A DNA stretch of 64,000 nucleotides from Acorus gramineus (taxonomy: Eukaryota > Streptophyta > Magnoliopsida > Acorales > Acoraceae): contig JAUJYN010000029.1 in NCBI GenBank assembly GCA_030737835.1, forward strand, positions 1,002,897 to 1,066,896, given 5' to 3'. A program made the translations under genes and the position numbers. The notes beneath the pieces were generated by a model that did no database searches, had not been told where the DNA came from, and saw nothing but the letters and a program-made list of their open reading frames with translations. Positions 32,175-42,962 of this stretch are shown piece by piece (positions within the stretch are counted from its first letter, which is position 1; each line of letters starts with the position of its first letter).

Positions 32175-32563
32175 ACATCCTCAAAACTTGAAACTGGCGC
32201 TGCACGCGAACTCCATGGTTACCAACAATACCGATGCACAGGAAAGAAGCTCCATTATCGAGACGCAATACATACCATAGAAATTGTGACCAATTCATCA
32301 CTATCATACTACTGGGCATGAATCTCCTACCCAAGCCTTAATCCCGCAACAAGGGATCCAACAACTGACCCTCTTTAGTCGACCTAGTCGACAACTTAAG
32401 GGTGGGTCCAGGGGGGTCACGTCCATGTCAACGGATGCGAGGAGGCATGTCAACAACCTAAGATATACTTCTAAAACAAGAGTACTCGGATGGCAATCCC
32501 ACAACTCATCATCTATATGACTAGAATTAGGCTCTGACAGGACCAGGCTCTGATACCAACTTT
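32175..32563 (-). pseudogene. gag: Start of N internal region: PBS, leader and broken gag start
   Basis: On the minus strand TGGTATCAGAGC (32547-32558) follows the LTR end. The usual Del-type leader leads to ATG at 32448. The frame reads MPPRIR and then hits TGA. The same TGA is in M (54020), so it was inherited by both. Only about 270 bases of gag region remain before the S1 site. No gag core is present. Confidence 0.7.
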
Positions 32564-33255
32564 TGTCACGCCCCAGGGCGGCCGTCCCCGAGACGTGGCA
32601 ATAATGAAGTATCACAATCAATACCTGAGGTCAGCAAAGACTCCATCAACAACACACAAGATGGCAAGGCAAAGATAAATGATAACTGATTGAAAAAGTG
32701 GAAGCATAAGATATCAACAATGTTTGTAAACCAAAAACATTATTACAGACTCGAATATACAATCACTGTCTTGTGAGAGCCAAGTCTAGTCCAAATAAAA
32801 TACAACATGTGCCCCATGCATGATTTACAATACATAAAATGACTCTAGGACTGCTCACAGCCTTGCGCTCGCCACCCGCCGGAAGAACGATCCACACCCA
32901 TAAGACCACGCCACAGGGAAGCTCCAGCTCCACGCCCAACACTACCCCTGAAAAGAAACAGTATGGGAGGGGTGAGCTAGAAGCTCAGTGAGTGGCTGAA
33001 AACCACCAATACAACAGTTCAATACTAAAACAATTTCCTTTCAAGGAAAAACATGGGTTGAAACCAAATGGATAACAAGGTCACGCGGCGGCGCGACCAA
33101 CCTCGCCCTCACCCTCACTCCCGGAGGAAGACTCTTGGGACTTTTGGGGAGAGACCATACCGTTGGTCGAAGAGACACAGAATTACTGGTCTACACAACT
33201 CTACTGGACCACAAAGCTCACCCTCACCCTCACTCCTGGAGGGAGACTCTTGGGA
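32564..33255 (-). repeat. N 5' LTR, left part
   Basis: Begins with the complement of the G LTR end and contains the CTGAAAAGAAACAG acceptor near 32955 and the CCCTCACCCTCACTCC run. Interrupted by P at the CTCTT target site and resumed at 42963. Confidence 0.85.
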
Positions 33256-34430
33256 CTCTTTGTCACGCCCCAGGGCGGCCGTCCCCGGGACGCGGCAAGG
33301 GTATATATGATATCACCAGTATATACAAGAGGTCAATAATATACTCAAACAATATCAACAATGACAACATAGACAACAAAGAGGTTGACATGATATATAC
33401 ACAAATAGCGGAAGCCAAAAGACTGAATCTGTAATTCAAAGACATATTACAGACTTGATACATAATCAACTGTCCTGTGAGAGCCAATATATACACGACA
33501 TCCAAATATAATACAAACGCGTGCTCAAGCACGGACTACAATACATACAAGCAAAAGGGGGATGCTGAATGGCCTCTCACACGAAGAACGTGACGCTGCT
33601 CCGCTACTGCTGACGTGCCTCGGGGAGCTCCTCCTACGGATCCGACTCAGATATCACTGGAGAAAAAAATATATGCGAGGGGTGAGCCACACGCTCAGTG
33701 AATAACACAACCCATGCATCACAATTCATATTAACCTCAAATCATTTATAGCCTCTAAGTGGTAATAACTACACAATCCAGTGGGTCGCTCATCGCCAAC
33801 CCACTACACCCTCACCCTCACCCTCAAACTGGTGACATGGTCTTTTGGGACTGACTAGGCTGTTAATCACCCTTGGTCCACCGATAGCCTCTCCTCCACA
33901 CCGTAGCTCGCCTGGTCTACTCCCACGATTCAGCACAGTCCGAAACCAAATCAGGAGGTGCCTACTGATGGGAGCCCTCTGTCAGGACGGCCTGTCTAAC
34001 GCTGAGAAGTCCCTACACGGATCCAACGAAGGGAAGAGAAACAGCCTACCCACACGGATACGATCCACTTGGATCCGCCGACACCGATCTCAACTCTACA
34101 ATGTCATGAATTCTTCAGAATTCCTCCAGGACGCATAACTAAGATGCGGGGAAGCATATATTAAAACCTCAAGGTTATAATATCCTCCAAGGCATGCTAA
34201 TTACAAAAACTCGCATTTGATTTAAATAAATTAAACTAAATGGGACGCATGCGTTGGTCGGGGCTTCCCTAGCATGAAAACATGGTATCAGGATGCTTGG
34301 GCCTTTACACATATCATAAGGGTGCATATCCCTAACATGCAAGGCCTAGGGTGGCATGGATACTACATAATAATCATGCATTGCATAGTTTACCATTAAT
34401 ACTATCTAATATGCAATTATGGTGCCCCAG

Positions 34431-34469
34431 GGGAGGGCAATGCACGCCTACGTGCATCGAACGCCTCCC
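34431..34469 (-). promoter_or_regulatory. Two-tier stem-loop in P 3' LTR
   Basis: GGGAGG/CCTCCC outer and ATGCACG/CGTGCAT inner, as in LT. The 5' LTR copy is at 41370-41408. Confidence 0.7.
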
Positions 34470-34614
34470 AACTAGGTTGGATTGTCCCACTCACCAATCC
34501 CCGGGTTGTCGCGTGACCTCTCGTCAAGATCTGCAAGACATGGGAAATCAAAATGGTGAGTAAAATACACAAATACACAAGAAATACGCTAGAAATACCC
34601 AACACTCGGACAAG

Positions 34615-35090
34615 CATGCATACGGGCCCGTACGCACGCAAGTCCGAGTGCCCCGACAACTCCCGCACCGCTAGGCAGCCATGCGCACGGCCACCCGCAC
34701 GCACACGCACGGGCACCCGCACGCACACGCACGGGTGCGCACGCGTGCGCGCACCCCCGCGCCCCGGGCGCACTGCCGCGCCCCTGCCCGCACACCCAGA
34801 CACGCTGTCGCGCGCGCCCGCATGCACCGCGCATCCAGCCCCGGGTGCACCCGCACGCACTGCGCCCTAGCGCAGCACCTCGCGCGCACACCCGCACGCA
34901 CAGCGCCCCAGCGCAGTACCCCCACGCGCACTGCGCCCCCTGTGTAGCACCGGCGCGTACAGCCCGCGCGTACGCGCGCACGCCTGCCAGCGCGCCCGAC
35001 TGCGCGCCTGCGCTTACCTGCGTACGCAGGCTCGCGCGCAAGCGCGCGGATGGCCCCACATGCGCGCCTGGGCCACTCCCACACCCCAAC
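34615..35090. repeat. CpG/CpA-rich tract in P 3' LTR
   Basis: Almost pure CG, CA, GC and AC steps over about 475 bases, with ORFs up to 206 codons in opposing frames that I do not accept as genes. Partner tract in the 5' LTR at 41570-42060. Confidence 0.78.
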
Positions 35091-35979
35091 AGCCCCCCTC
35101 CCAAACCCCCTAACCACCATGCATGCCATGCATACCCATATGCAACCCTAAACAAGCATCTACACAAGAAAAAGGAAGGAAGAACGCTCACCCAAGGGAG
35201 GAAGGGCAAAGGGGTGAAAACGGGTGCCCTTCGCGAACCGATTTGCCACCACTAAGACCACCTCCACCAAGCCCTCTTCTCAGCCAAAGAGGGGCTGAAA
35301 ACAGAGGTAAAAAGGGGCTAAGAGAGGAGGAGAAACAAAGGGGAATGCGAATCCGAGACCATGGAAAGATAGATCGGGACCTCACCTTCCTTTTCTCCTT
35401 CTAGGGTTTCTTCTTTCAAGCACCCTAGCTAGATCAAATAGTGGATTTAAAGAGAAGGTGAGAGAGCTTGAGAGAGGTGGAGAAGAAGATGAATAGGGGG
35501 GAGACACTATGCTTGGGCGTGGACTTAAAGGGGGGGGCACACCACACACACACCACTCACACACTCACACTCACTTACACTTAGAAAAATAATTAGGTTA
35601 AGCTAGGTTTAGTTAGGTTTAAGTGAGCTTTGACCTTAGTCAACCCATCCACACTAGAAAACAAACCCAATTGACCAAGTCAAGGGTCAACATTGACCAA
35701 GTCAAGTCTCCCAATGACTTTTCGCTTGGTCAAAACCCGGATACGATTCGGACTGTGAAATTCTGAACGTTACCGGAATTCGATGAAATTTTTGTGAGTG
35801 GCTCGAAATGGTACCAGGACACATGATATGCAGTTAGATTTTCAATCGGAGTCCTCAAGCTCAGGATGATAGCTAAAAGTCTGAAATTTTAGCGGTTCCG
35901 ATCAAAAAAAGAAAAAGTTGAAAAACTGCCAGAATGCTCCAATGGTGACCAGAAGGATAAAAGTGACACATATGTAACA

Positions 35980-38261
35980 TTCTTCCCACCCTTAGGAAAT
36001 TTTGTCCTCAAAATAAATACAAGAACATCTAAGAAGGAAAAAGATGCGGATATGCGTCACGCATGGCGTCCTCGAGCTCCCAAGTGGCCTCGGCACCGGA
36101 ACGGTGCTGCCATCACACCTTGACCAACTGGACGGTCTTGGTGTAGAGCCTCTTCTCACGGCGGTCTAGGATCTCGATCGGCTGCTCCACGAATGACAAG
36201 TCCGGCTCGACGACGAGCGGCTCGAACGGGATGACGTGAGCAGGATCGTGGACGTAACGCCTCAGCTACGAGACATGGAAGACGTCATGGGCCTGAGCCA
36301 GCTGTGGGGGCAGAGCTATGCGATAGGCCACCTCCCCAACTCGCTCGAGGATGAGGAACGGCCCAATGAAACGCGGACTGAGCTTGTCCCGCACACCGAA
36401 ACGGAAGATGCCCTTCATCGGGGACACCTTCAGGAAGACATGGTCACCAACCTCGAAGACGAGCTCACGGCGACGATATCGGCGTAGCTCTTCTGACGAC
36501 TCTGAGCGACTCTGATACGCTGGCGGATCGTCTTGACCATCTCTGAGGTCTGGTGGATGATCTCTGGTTCCTCCAACTGGCGCTCTCCGACCTCGTCCCA
36601 ACACAAGGGGGACCTGCAGCTGCGGCCATAGAGCGCCTCGTATGGAGCCATCCTGATACTCGAGTGGTAGCTGTTGTTGTAGGCAAACTCCACCAACGGA
36701 AGATGCCTCTCCCAACTGCCCCCAAAATCGAGAACGCAAGCTCGCAGCATGTCCTCCAGGGTCTGAATCGTCCTCTCTGACTGGCCGTCCGTCTACGGAT
36801 GAAACGCTGTACTGAAGTGGAGGTTCGTACCAAGGGCGTGCTGGAGGCTACGCCAGAACCTCGAAGTAAATCGCGCGTCTCGATCAGAAATGATGCTGAC
36901 GGGAGTGCCATGGAGATGAACAATCTCGGAGACAAACAACTGCGCCAGGGTGTCCAGAGAATCGGTGAGTCGGATGGGGAGGAAATGAGCAGACTTCGTC
37001 AGTCGGTCGACGATTACCCAGATGGCATCGCGACCCGAACGTGACCTCGGCAAACCCGAAATGAAGTCCATGGTGATCTGCTCCCACTTCCACTGAGGAA
37101 TCTCAATGGACTGCAGCTTCCCCGCAGGGCGCTGATGCTCCGACTTCACCTGCTGGCATACCAAGCAACGGGCAACGAAACAGGCAATATCCGTCTTCAT
37201 CCCGCGCCACCAGTAGCCACGACGAAGGCCCCTGTACATCTTCGTGCCACCAGGATGCACTGTGTACCTCGAACGATGGGCCTCGTCCAAGATCTTCTGC
37301 TTCAGCTCTGCGTCGTCAGGAATGCATACTCGACCTCTGAACCGCAGGATCCCGTCCTCGCGAATCTGGTAGTCCAGACGCTCGCCCCGGGCGACGCCTT
37401 CAGAGAGGACTAGAAAGTGAGGATCCTGTCCCTGAGCCATGCGGATCTCGTTGAGAAGAACGGGCTGCACCACTAGCCTGGCCAAAAAGCCACCCGCAGG
37501 AGTCTCTCGAACGCTGATCCAGCAAGCAGCCTCCTCCAGAAGCCTCCAACGACGTACAGCCATGTGGGCGGCCATGCCCAAGGGCTGCCTGTTGAGAGCA
37601 TCCGTCACGACATTTGCCTTACCCGGATGGTAAGCGATGTCACAATCATAGTCCTTCAGGAACTCGACCCAACGTCTCTGACGCATGTTGAGCTTCGGCT
37701 GGGACTGCAAATAAGTCAAGCTCTTGTGATCAGTAAAGAGCTCGAACTCCTCGCCATAGAGGTCGTGCCTCCACATCTTCAGCGCAAAGATGATCGCTGC
37801 TAACTCTAGGTCATGGGTGGGGTAATTCTGCTCATGGGGCTTCAACTGACGCGACGCGTAAGCCACAACCTTACCGTGCTACATCAGGACGCAACCCACA
37901 CCCAACCGCGATGCATCGGAGTAAACTGCGAACCCACCACTCCCAGACGGAAGGGTAAGAACTGGCGCTGAGGTGAGCCTTTGCTTCAACTCCAGGAAGC
38001 TCTCCTCGCAAGCCGGGGACCACTCGAACCGGACATCCTTCCGAGCGAGGCGGGTAAGAGGAACAACTATCTTTGAGAAACCCTCGACAAACCTCCTGTA
38101 ATAACCCGCCAAGCCCAGGAAGCTCCGAATCTCTGTGGGGTTCGACGGTCGACGCCAATTTGACACGGCGAGCGTCTTGTCCGGGTCCACAGATATGCCC
38201 TTGCCAGAAATCACGTGGCCCAGAAAGGCCATACGCTCCAACCAAAACTCGCACTTAATCC
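35980..38261 (-). pseudogene. pol: Pol of P: RT thumb, RNase H, integrase and chromodomain-like tail
   Basis: Starting at 38261 in element sense: [20 protein letters not shown], then [20 protein letters not shown] (RT thumb/connection). The RNase H region has [44 protein letters not shown] and DALNRQPLG. Integrase has the HHCC zinc finger ([19 protein letters not shown]), the core ([29 protein letters not shown] is split by annotation only; [13 protein letters not shown]) and a C-terminal [25 protein letters not shown] domain. YVHDPAHVIPFEPL and a chromodomain-type WELEDAMRDAYPHLF end follow. Stops: TAG at 37879-37881 where relatives have Gln before HGKV, TAG at 36793-36795 where relatives have FHPQTDGQ, TAG near 36264. 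There is a frameshift near 36480. Confidence 0.88.
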
Positions 38262-38449
38262 ACCATCAATTTGATGCTTCCAAGGTATTCCTTGACTGGG
38301 AAAAGAAACCTTGGGAGGGCACCATGAGGTCCCGATATAGGATATCCCGACAACCAAACAAGGAACACGGAGTACCCTAGCCCGGGTCTCAACGCTGACC
38401 TCGCAAGGCCCCTTAATCCAGAGAAGGAAGACTAGAAGAAGACATCACC
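38262..38449 (-). repeat. LTR-like filler at the RT gap of P
   Basis: 188 bases stand between the protease frame and the RT thumb. They hold the TGTTCCTTGTTTGGTTGTCG module in the same orientation as in the LTRs. The downstream boundary (GCATCAAATTGATGGTGGAT, then AAGTGCGAG) is nearly the same as in Q (near 7548-7575). The upstream boundary AAGAAGACATCACCC is shared with N. Confidence 0.85.
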
Positions 38450-40087
38450 CTTAATGAACACTACTAACTCTACTGGAAACTCATGCTCCGCAATCGCCAC
38501 GGTACACCCTCGGTACACAGAACGGAGGAGAATACGGTCTCCTACGGGCAATGATATCTCCAGGATAACATCAAGAGGGGCGGACGCCACGCCCATCCGT
38601 CTCGCAAAAGCGGGAGACACGAACGAGTGCGTGGCTCCGGAATCAAATAACACATATGCAGGGAGCTGGGAGATCTGAACAATACCTCGGACCACGCTAC
38701 CTGAAGCCTGCGCCTCCTCGGCCGAAAGTGCTGCAACTCGGCCCTGAACAAACTGCGGCTGAGGAGCAGGGGCACGCCTCGCAGGCTGCGCAGGCTGCCT
38801 CCTCTGGTCAACACGGCCACCCTGTGGCTGCTGCTGCTGACGCTGAGGCTGCTGCTGCTGCTGGCGCTGAGGCTGCTGCTGTAGCTGCTGCTGCTGCGGC
38901 GGAGGCAGCACACGGGGTCGGCCAGCATCAGGGCAATTATATAAAATATGCCCGATGCGCTGACAATGGTAACAGCGCCGCGTCTCTGGTCGCCTGGACT
39001 GGACTGGTACTGCTGCAATGGGTGCTGGACCTCGCACTGGCACCACATCAACTGGAGTAGCGGCAGCCGCTGACTGATCAAAGCGGGGCCGCTTCTTCTT
39101 GCGTTGTCCCTGGTCCTGGCTCCTGGGAGGTCTCTGGTCTACAGAAGGGGTTGGAACCCCCATGGAGGCCCCGAGGTCTCGCTCGACTGTCTTCGCCCGA
39201 GACACCAAGTCAAAGTACCTCGTGAAAGCCTGGGAAGAGACATGCACCCGAATGGTGCTGATGAGACCCATCTCGAATCGACGACACCGCGTCTCCTCAT
39301 CCATCACCAAGGCTGGGGCGAATCTGGAAAGCCTCGTGAAGCGTGTAGAGTAGTCCACGACTGACATGGAGCCCTGCGTCAGCTGCTCACACTCCTACAT
39401 CACGATCTGGCGCGTCGAAAACGGGAAGTACTCCTCCAGGAAATACCTCTGGAACCCCGCCCATAGTAGTCGCTCCACTCCCTCGGGAATGTCCACCGAT
39501 CGGGTAGCCCACCAGTCGGCGGCGCTACCTCTCAGCATGAAGGTGGCCAGGGAGACTCGCTGGCGGTCAGTGCAGTGCATGGTCGAGAAGATCTTGTCCA
39601 CCTCCATCAACCATCGCTCAGGGGCAAGGGGGTCCGCCGTCTGTCCATGGAACTCGGGAGGGTGGAGCTTCAGAAAGGCGGTGAGGCCACTCTGGTGCAC
39701 TCGCGCTGCAGCCTCTAGCTCCACCTCCCTCACCACGGGATCCTGAACCTCCACCGCTGAAATCACCACGGGAGCAGGGGGTACATCGGGTACCACAGGC
39801 GGATCTGCCACCAAGGGGACCTGTGGAACTGCATCACGGGCCGCCCTCAGCTCCTGAATCTCTCTAGCCTGCTCAGCTAACGCCCTCGTCTGGGCCTCTA
39901 ATGCTCTCGTCTGAGTCTCCACCAAATCTGCTATCCGAGCGTAAGCACGCTCCCATGCAGGAGGCTCCTACGCCAATCCTGGCCCCATAGCCGAGGACTC
40001 TCCAGTGGCATCCTCACCTCTGGTAGGTCCGGGAACCTCCAAAGGTCGAGAGGGACCACGTCCACGCATTCCTCTGCAAGGAGGCAT
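38450..40087 (-). pseudogene. gag-pro: Gag-protease of P
   Basis: ATG at 40087 (MPPCRGMRGRG..) is the same start as in Q. The frame is broken by TAG at 39968-39970 (Q has CAG there, before EPPAWER) and by TAG at 39395-39397 after STRQIVM. The gag core FLKLHPPEFHGQTADPLAPE, the zinc knuckle CYHCQRIGHILYNC, a long Gln-rich tail (CAG/CTG repeats near 38820-38900) and the aspartic protease active site LFDSGATHSFVS follow. The protease frame is lost after EHEFPVELV, where the filler begins. The domain content equals the first third of a normal Del/Tekay polyprotein. Confidence 0.88.
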
Positions 40088-40189
40088 ATCAGCAACCTAA
40101 GAAAACCAGACACTAGGATCAGAATACTCATATAGAAATCCTAGGACTCATCTCTACGAAAAAAAGACCATTGGCTCTGACAGGACCAG

Positions 40190-40201
40190 GCTCTTATACC
40201 A
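40190..40201 (-). promoter_or_regulatory. Primer-binding site of P with one mismatch
   Basis: Reads TGGTATAAGAGC, one base off the initiator-Met PBS TGGTATCAGAGC seen in Q, N and M. Probably a mutation after insertion. Confidence 0.8.
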
Positions 40202-40206
40202 ACTTT

Positions 40207-42957
40207 TGTCACGCCCCAGGGCGGCCGTCCCCGGGACGCGACAAATGGTATATATGATATCAGCAGTCTATACAAGAGGTCAATAATATACTCAAACAAT
40301 ATCAACAATGACAACACACACAGCAAAGAGGCTGACATGATATATACACAAATAGCGGAAGCTAAAAGACTGAATTTGTAATTCAAAGACATATTACAGA
40401 CTCGATACATAATCAACTGTCCTGTGAGAGCCAATATATACACGACATCCAAATATAATACAAACGCGTGCTCAAGCACGGAATACAATACATACAAGCA
40501 AAAGGGGGATGCTGAATGGCCTCTCACACGAAGGACGTGACGCTGCTCCGCTACTGCTGACGTCCCTTGGGGAGCTCCTCCTGTGGATCCGACTCAGATA
40601 TCACTGGAGAAAAATATGCGAGGGGTGAGCCACACGCTCAGTGAATAGCACAACCCATGCATCACAATTCATATTAACCTCAAATCATTTATAGCCTCTA
40701 AGTGGCAATAACTACACAATCCAGTGGGTCGCTCATCGCCAACCCACTACACCCTCACCCTCACCTTCCACAGGTGACATGGTCTTTTGGGACTGACTAG
40801 GCTGTTAATCACCCTTGGTCCACCGATAGCCTCTCCTCCACACCGTAGCTCGCCTGGTCTACTCCCACGATTCAGCACAGTCCGAAACCAAATCAGGAGG
40901 TGCCTTGTGATGGGAGCCCTCTGTCAGGACGGCCTGTCTAATGCTGAGAAGTCCCTACACGGATCCAACGAAGGGAAGAGAAACAGCCTACCCACACGGA
41001 TACGATCCACTTGGATCCACCGACATTGATCTCAACTCTACAATGTCATGAATTCTTCATAATTCCTCCAGGAGCATAACTAAGATGCGGGGAAGCATAT
41101 ATTATAACCACAAGGTTATAATATTCTCTAAGGCATGCTAAATACAAAAATCGCATTTGATTTAAATAAATTAAACTAAATGGGACGCATGCGTAGGTCG
41201 GGGCTTCCCTAGCATGAAAACATGGTATCAGGATGCTTGGGCCTTTACACATATCATAAGGGTGCATATCCCTAACATGCAAGGCCTAGGGTGGCATGGA
41301 TACTACATAATAATCATGCATGCATAGTTTACAATTAATACTATCTAATATGAAATTATGGTGCCCCAGGGGAGGGCAATGCACGCCTACGTGCATCGAA
41401 CGCCTCCCAACTGGGTTGGATTGTCCCACTCACCAATCCCCGGGTTATCGCGTGACCGCTCGTCAAGATCTGCAAGACATGGGAAACCAAAATGGTGAGT
41501 AAAATACACAAATACATACAAAATACGCTAGAAATACCCAACACTCGGACAAGCATGCATACGGGCCCGTACGCACGCGAGTCCGAGTGCCCCGACACAC
41601 TCCCGCACTGCCGGGCAGCCATGTGCATGGCCACCCGCACGCACACGCACGGGTGCGCACGCGTGCGCGCACCCCCGCGCCCCGGGCGCACTACCGCGCC
41701 CCAGCCCGAGCACCCAGGCGCGCTGCCGCGCCCCTGCCCGTACGCCCAGACACGCTGCCGCGTGAGCGCGCACGCTCGCGCGCACCGCGCGTCCAGCCCC
41801 GGGTGCACCCAGGCGCACTGCGCCCCAGCGCAGCACCTCGCGCGCACACCCGCACGGACTGCTCCCCAGCGCAGTACCCCCGCGCGCACTGCGCCCCCTG
41901 CGCAGCACCCGCTCGCACGCCCGCGCGTACAGCCCGGGCGTACGTGCACACGCCTACCAACGCGCCCGACTGCGCGCCTGCGCCTGCCTGCGCTTACCTG
42001 CGCGCGCAGGCTCACGCGCACGCGCGCGATGACCCCACACGCGTGTCCGAGCCACTCCCACACCCCCAACAGCCCCCCTCGAACCCCCTAACCACCATGC
42101 ATGCCATGCATACCCATATGCAACCCTAAACGAGCATCTACACAAGAAAAAGGGAGGAGGAAAGCTTACCCAAGGGAGGAAGGGCAAAGGGGTGAAAACG
42201 AGTGCCCTTTGCGAACCGATTTGCCACCACTAAGACCACCTCCACCAAGCCCTCTTCTCAGCCAAAGAGGGGCTGAAAACAGAGGTAAAAAGGGGCTAAG
42301 AGAGGAGGAAAAACAAAGGGGAATGCGAATCCGAGACCATGGAAAGATAGATCGGGACCTCACCTTCTATTTCTCCTTCTAGGGTTTCTTCTTTCAATCA
42401 CCCTAGCTAGATCAAATAGTGGATTTAAAGAGAAGGTGAGAGAGCTTGAGAGAGGTGGAGAAGAAGATGAATAGGAGGGGGGGCACTATGCTTGGGCGTG
42501 GACTTAAAGGGGGGGGCACACCACACACACACCACTCACACACTCACACTCACTTACACTTAGAAAAATAATTAGGTTAAGCTAGGTTTAGTTAGGTTTA
42601 AGTGAGCTTTGACCTTAGTCAACTCAACCACACTAGAAAACAAACCCAATTGACCAAGTCAAGGGTCAACATTGACAAAGTGAAGTCTCCCAATGACTTT
42701 TCGCTTGGTCAAAACCCGGATACGATTTAAAACTGTGAAATTCTAAACGTTACCGGAATTAGATGAAATCGTGAGTGGCTTGAAATGGCACCAGGACACG
42801 TAATATGCAATTAGATTTTCAATCGGAGTCCTCAAGCTCAGGATGACAGCTAAAAGTCTGAAATTTTAGCGGTTCCAATCGAAAAAAAGAAAAAGTTGAA
42901 AAACTACCAGAATGCTCCAATGGTGACCAGAATGATAAAAGTGACACATATATAACA
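40207..42957 (-). repeat. P 5' LTR
   Basis: Same block order as the P 3' LTR: acceptor near 40615, damaged GAATTC dyad near 41050 (second half TAATTC), stem-loop 41370-41408, exon-like 41434-41469, CpG tract 41570-42060, donor GTAAGC near 42170, U3 to 42957. The exon-3 frame is open here (CCACAG) where the 3' LTR has CCGTAG. Confidence 0.9.
41570..42060. repeat. CpG/CpA-rich tract in P 5' LTR
   Basis: Aligns with 34615-35090 but with indels in the repeats. It is the most variable part between the two LTRs of P. Confidence 0.75.
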
Positions 42958-42962
42958 CTCTT

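Larger units (their letters stand above)
33261..35979 (-). repeat. P 3' LTR
   Basis: Complement of a G1 LTR. Acceptor near 33655, GAATTC dyad 34108-34123, stem-loop 34431-34469, exon-like 34495-34530, CpG tract 34615-35090, donor GTGAGC near 35190, a possible small leader intron (GTGAGG near 35384 to TTTTCAG near 35296), and U3 ending at 35979 with the complement of TGTTACATATGTGTCAC. Confidence 0.9.
33261..42957 (-). mobile_element. Element P (G1 class): complete nested element, minus strand, TSD CTCTT
   Basis: CTCTT at 33256-33260 and 42958-42962 flanks an element with 3' LTR 33261-35979, internal region 35980-40206 and 5' LTR 40207-42957. The LTRs (2719 and 2751 bp) are very similar, with a visible 49-vs-shorter CpG-tract difference and scattered substitutions. 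The internal order in element sense is PBS, gag, protease, 190-bp LTR-like filler, RT thumb, RNase H, integrase, chromodomain-like tail, PPT. The RT palm with its YxDD motif is absent. Several in-frame stops are present, so P is non-autonomous and now dead. Confidence 0.93.
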
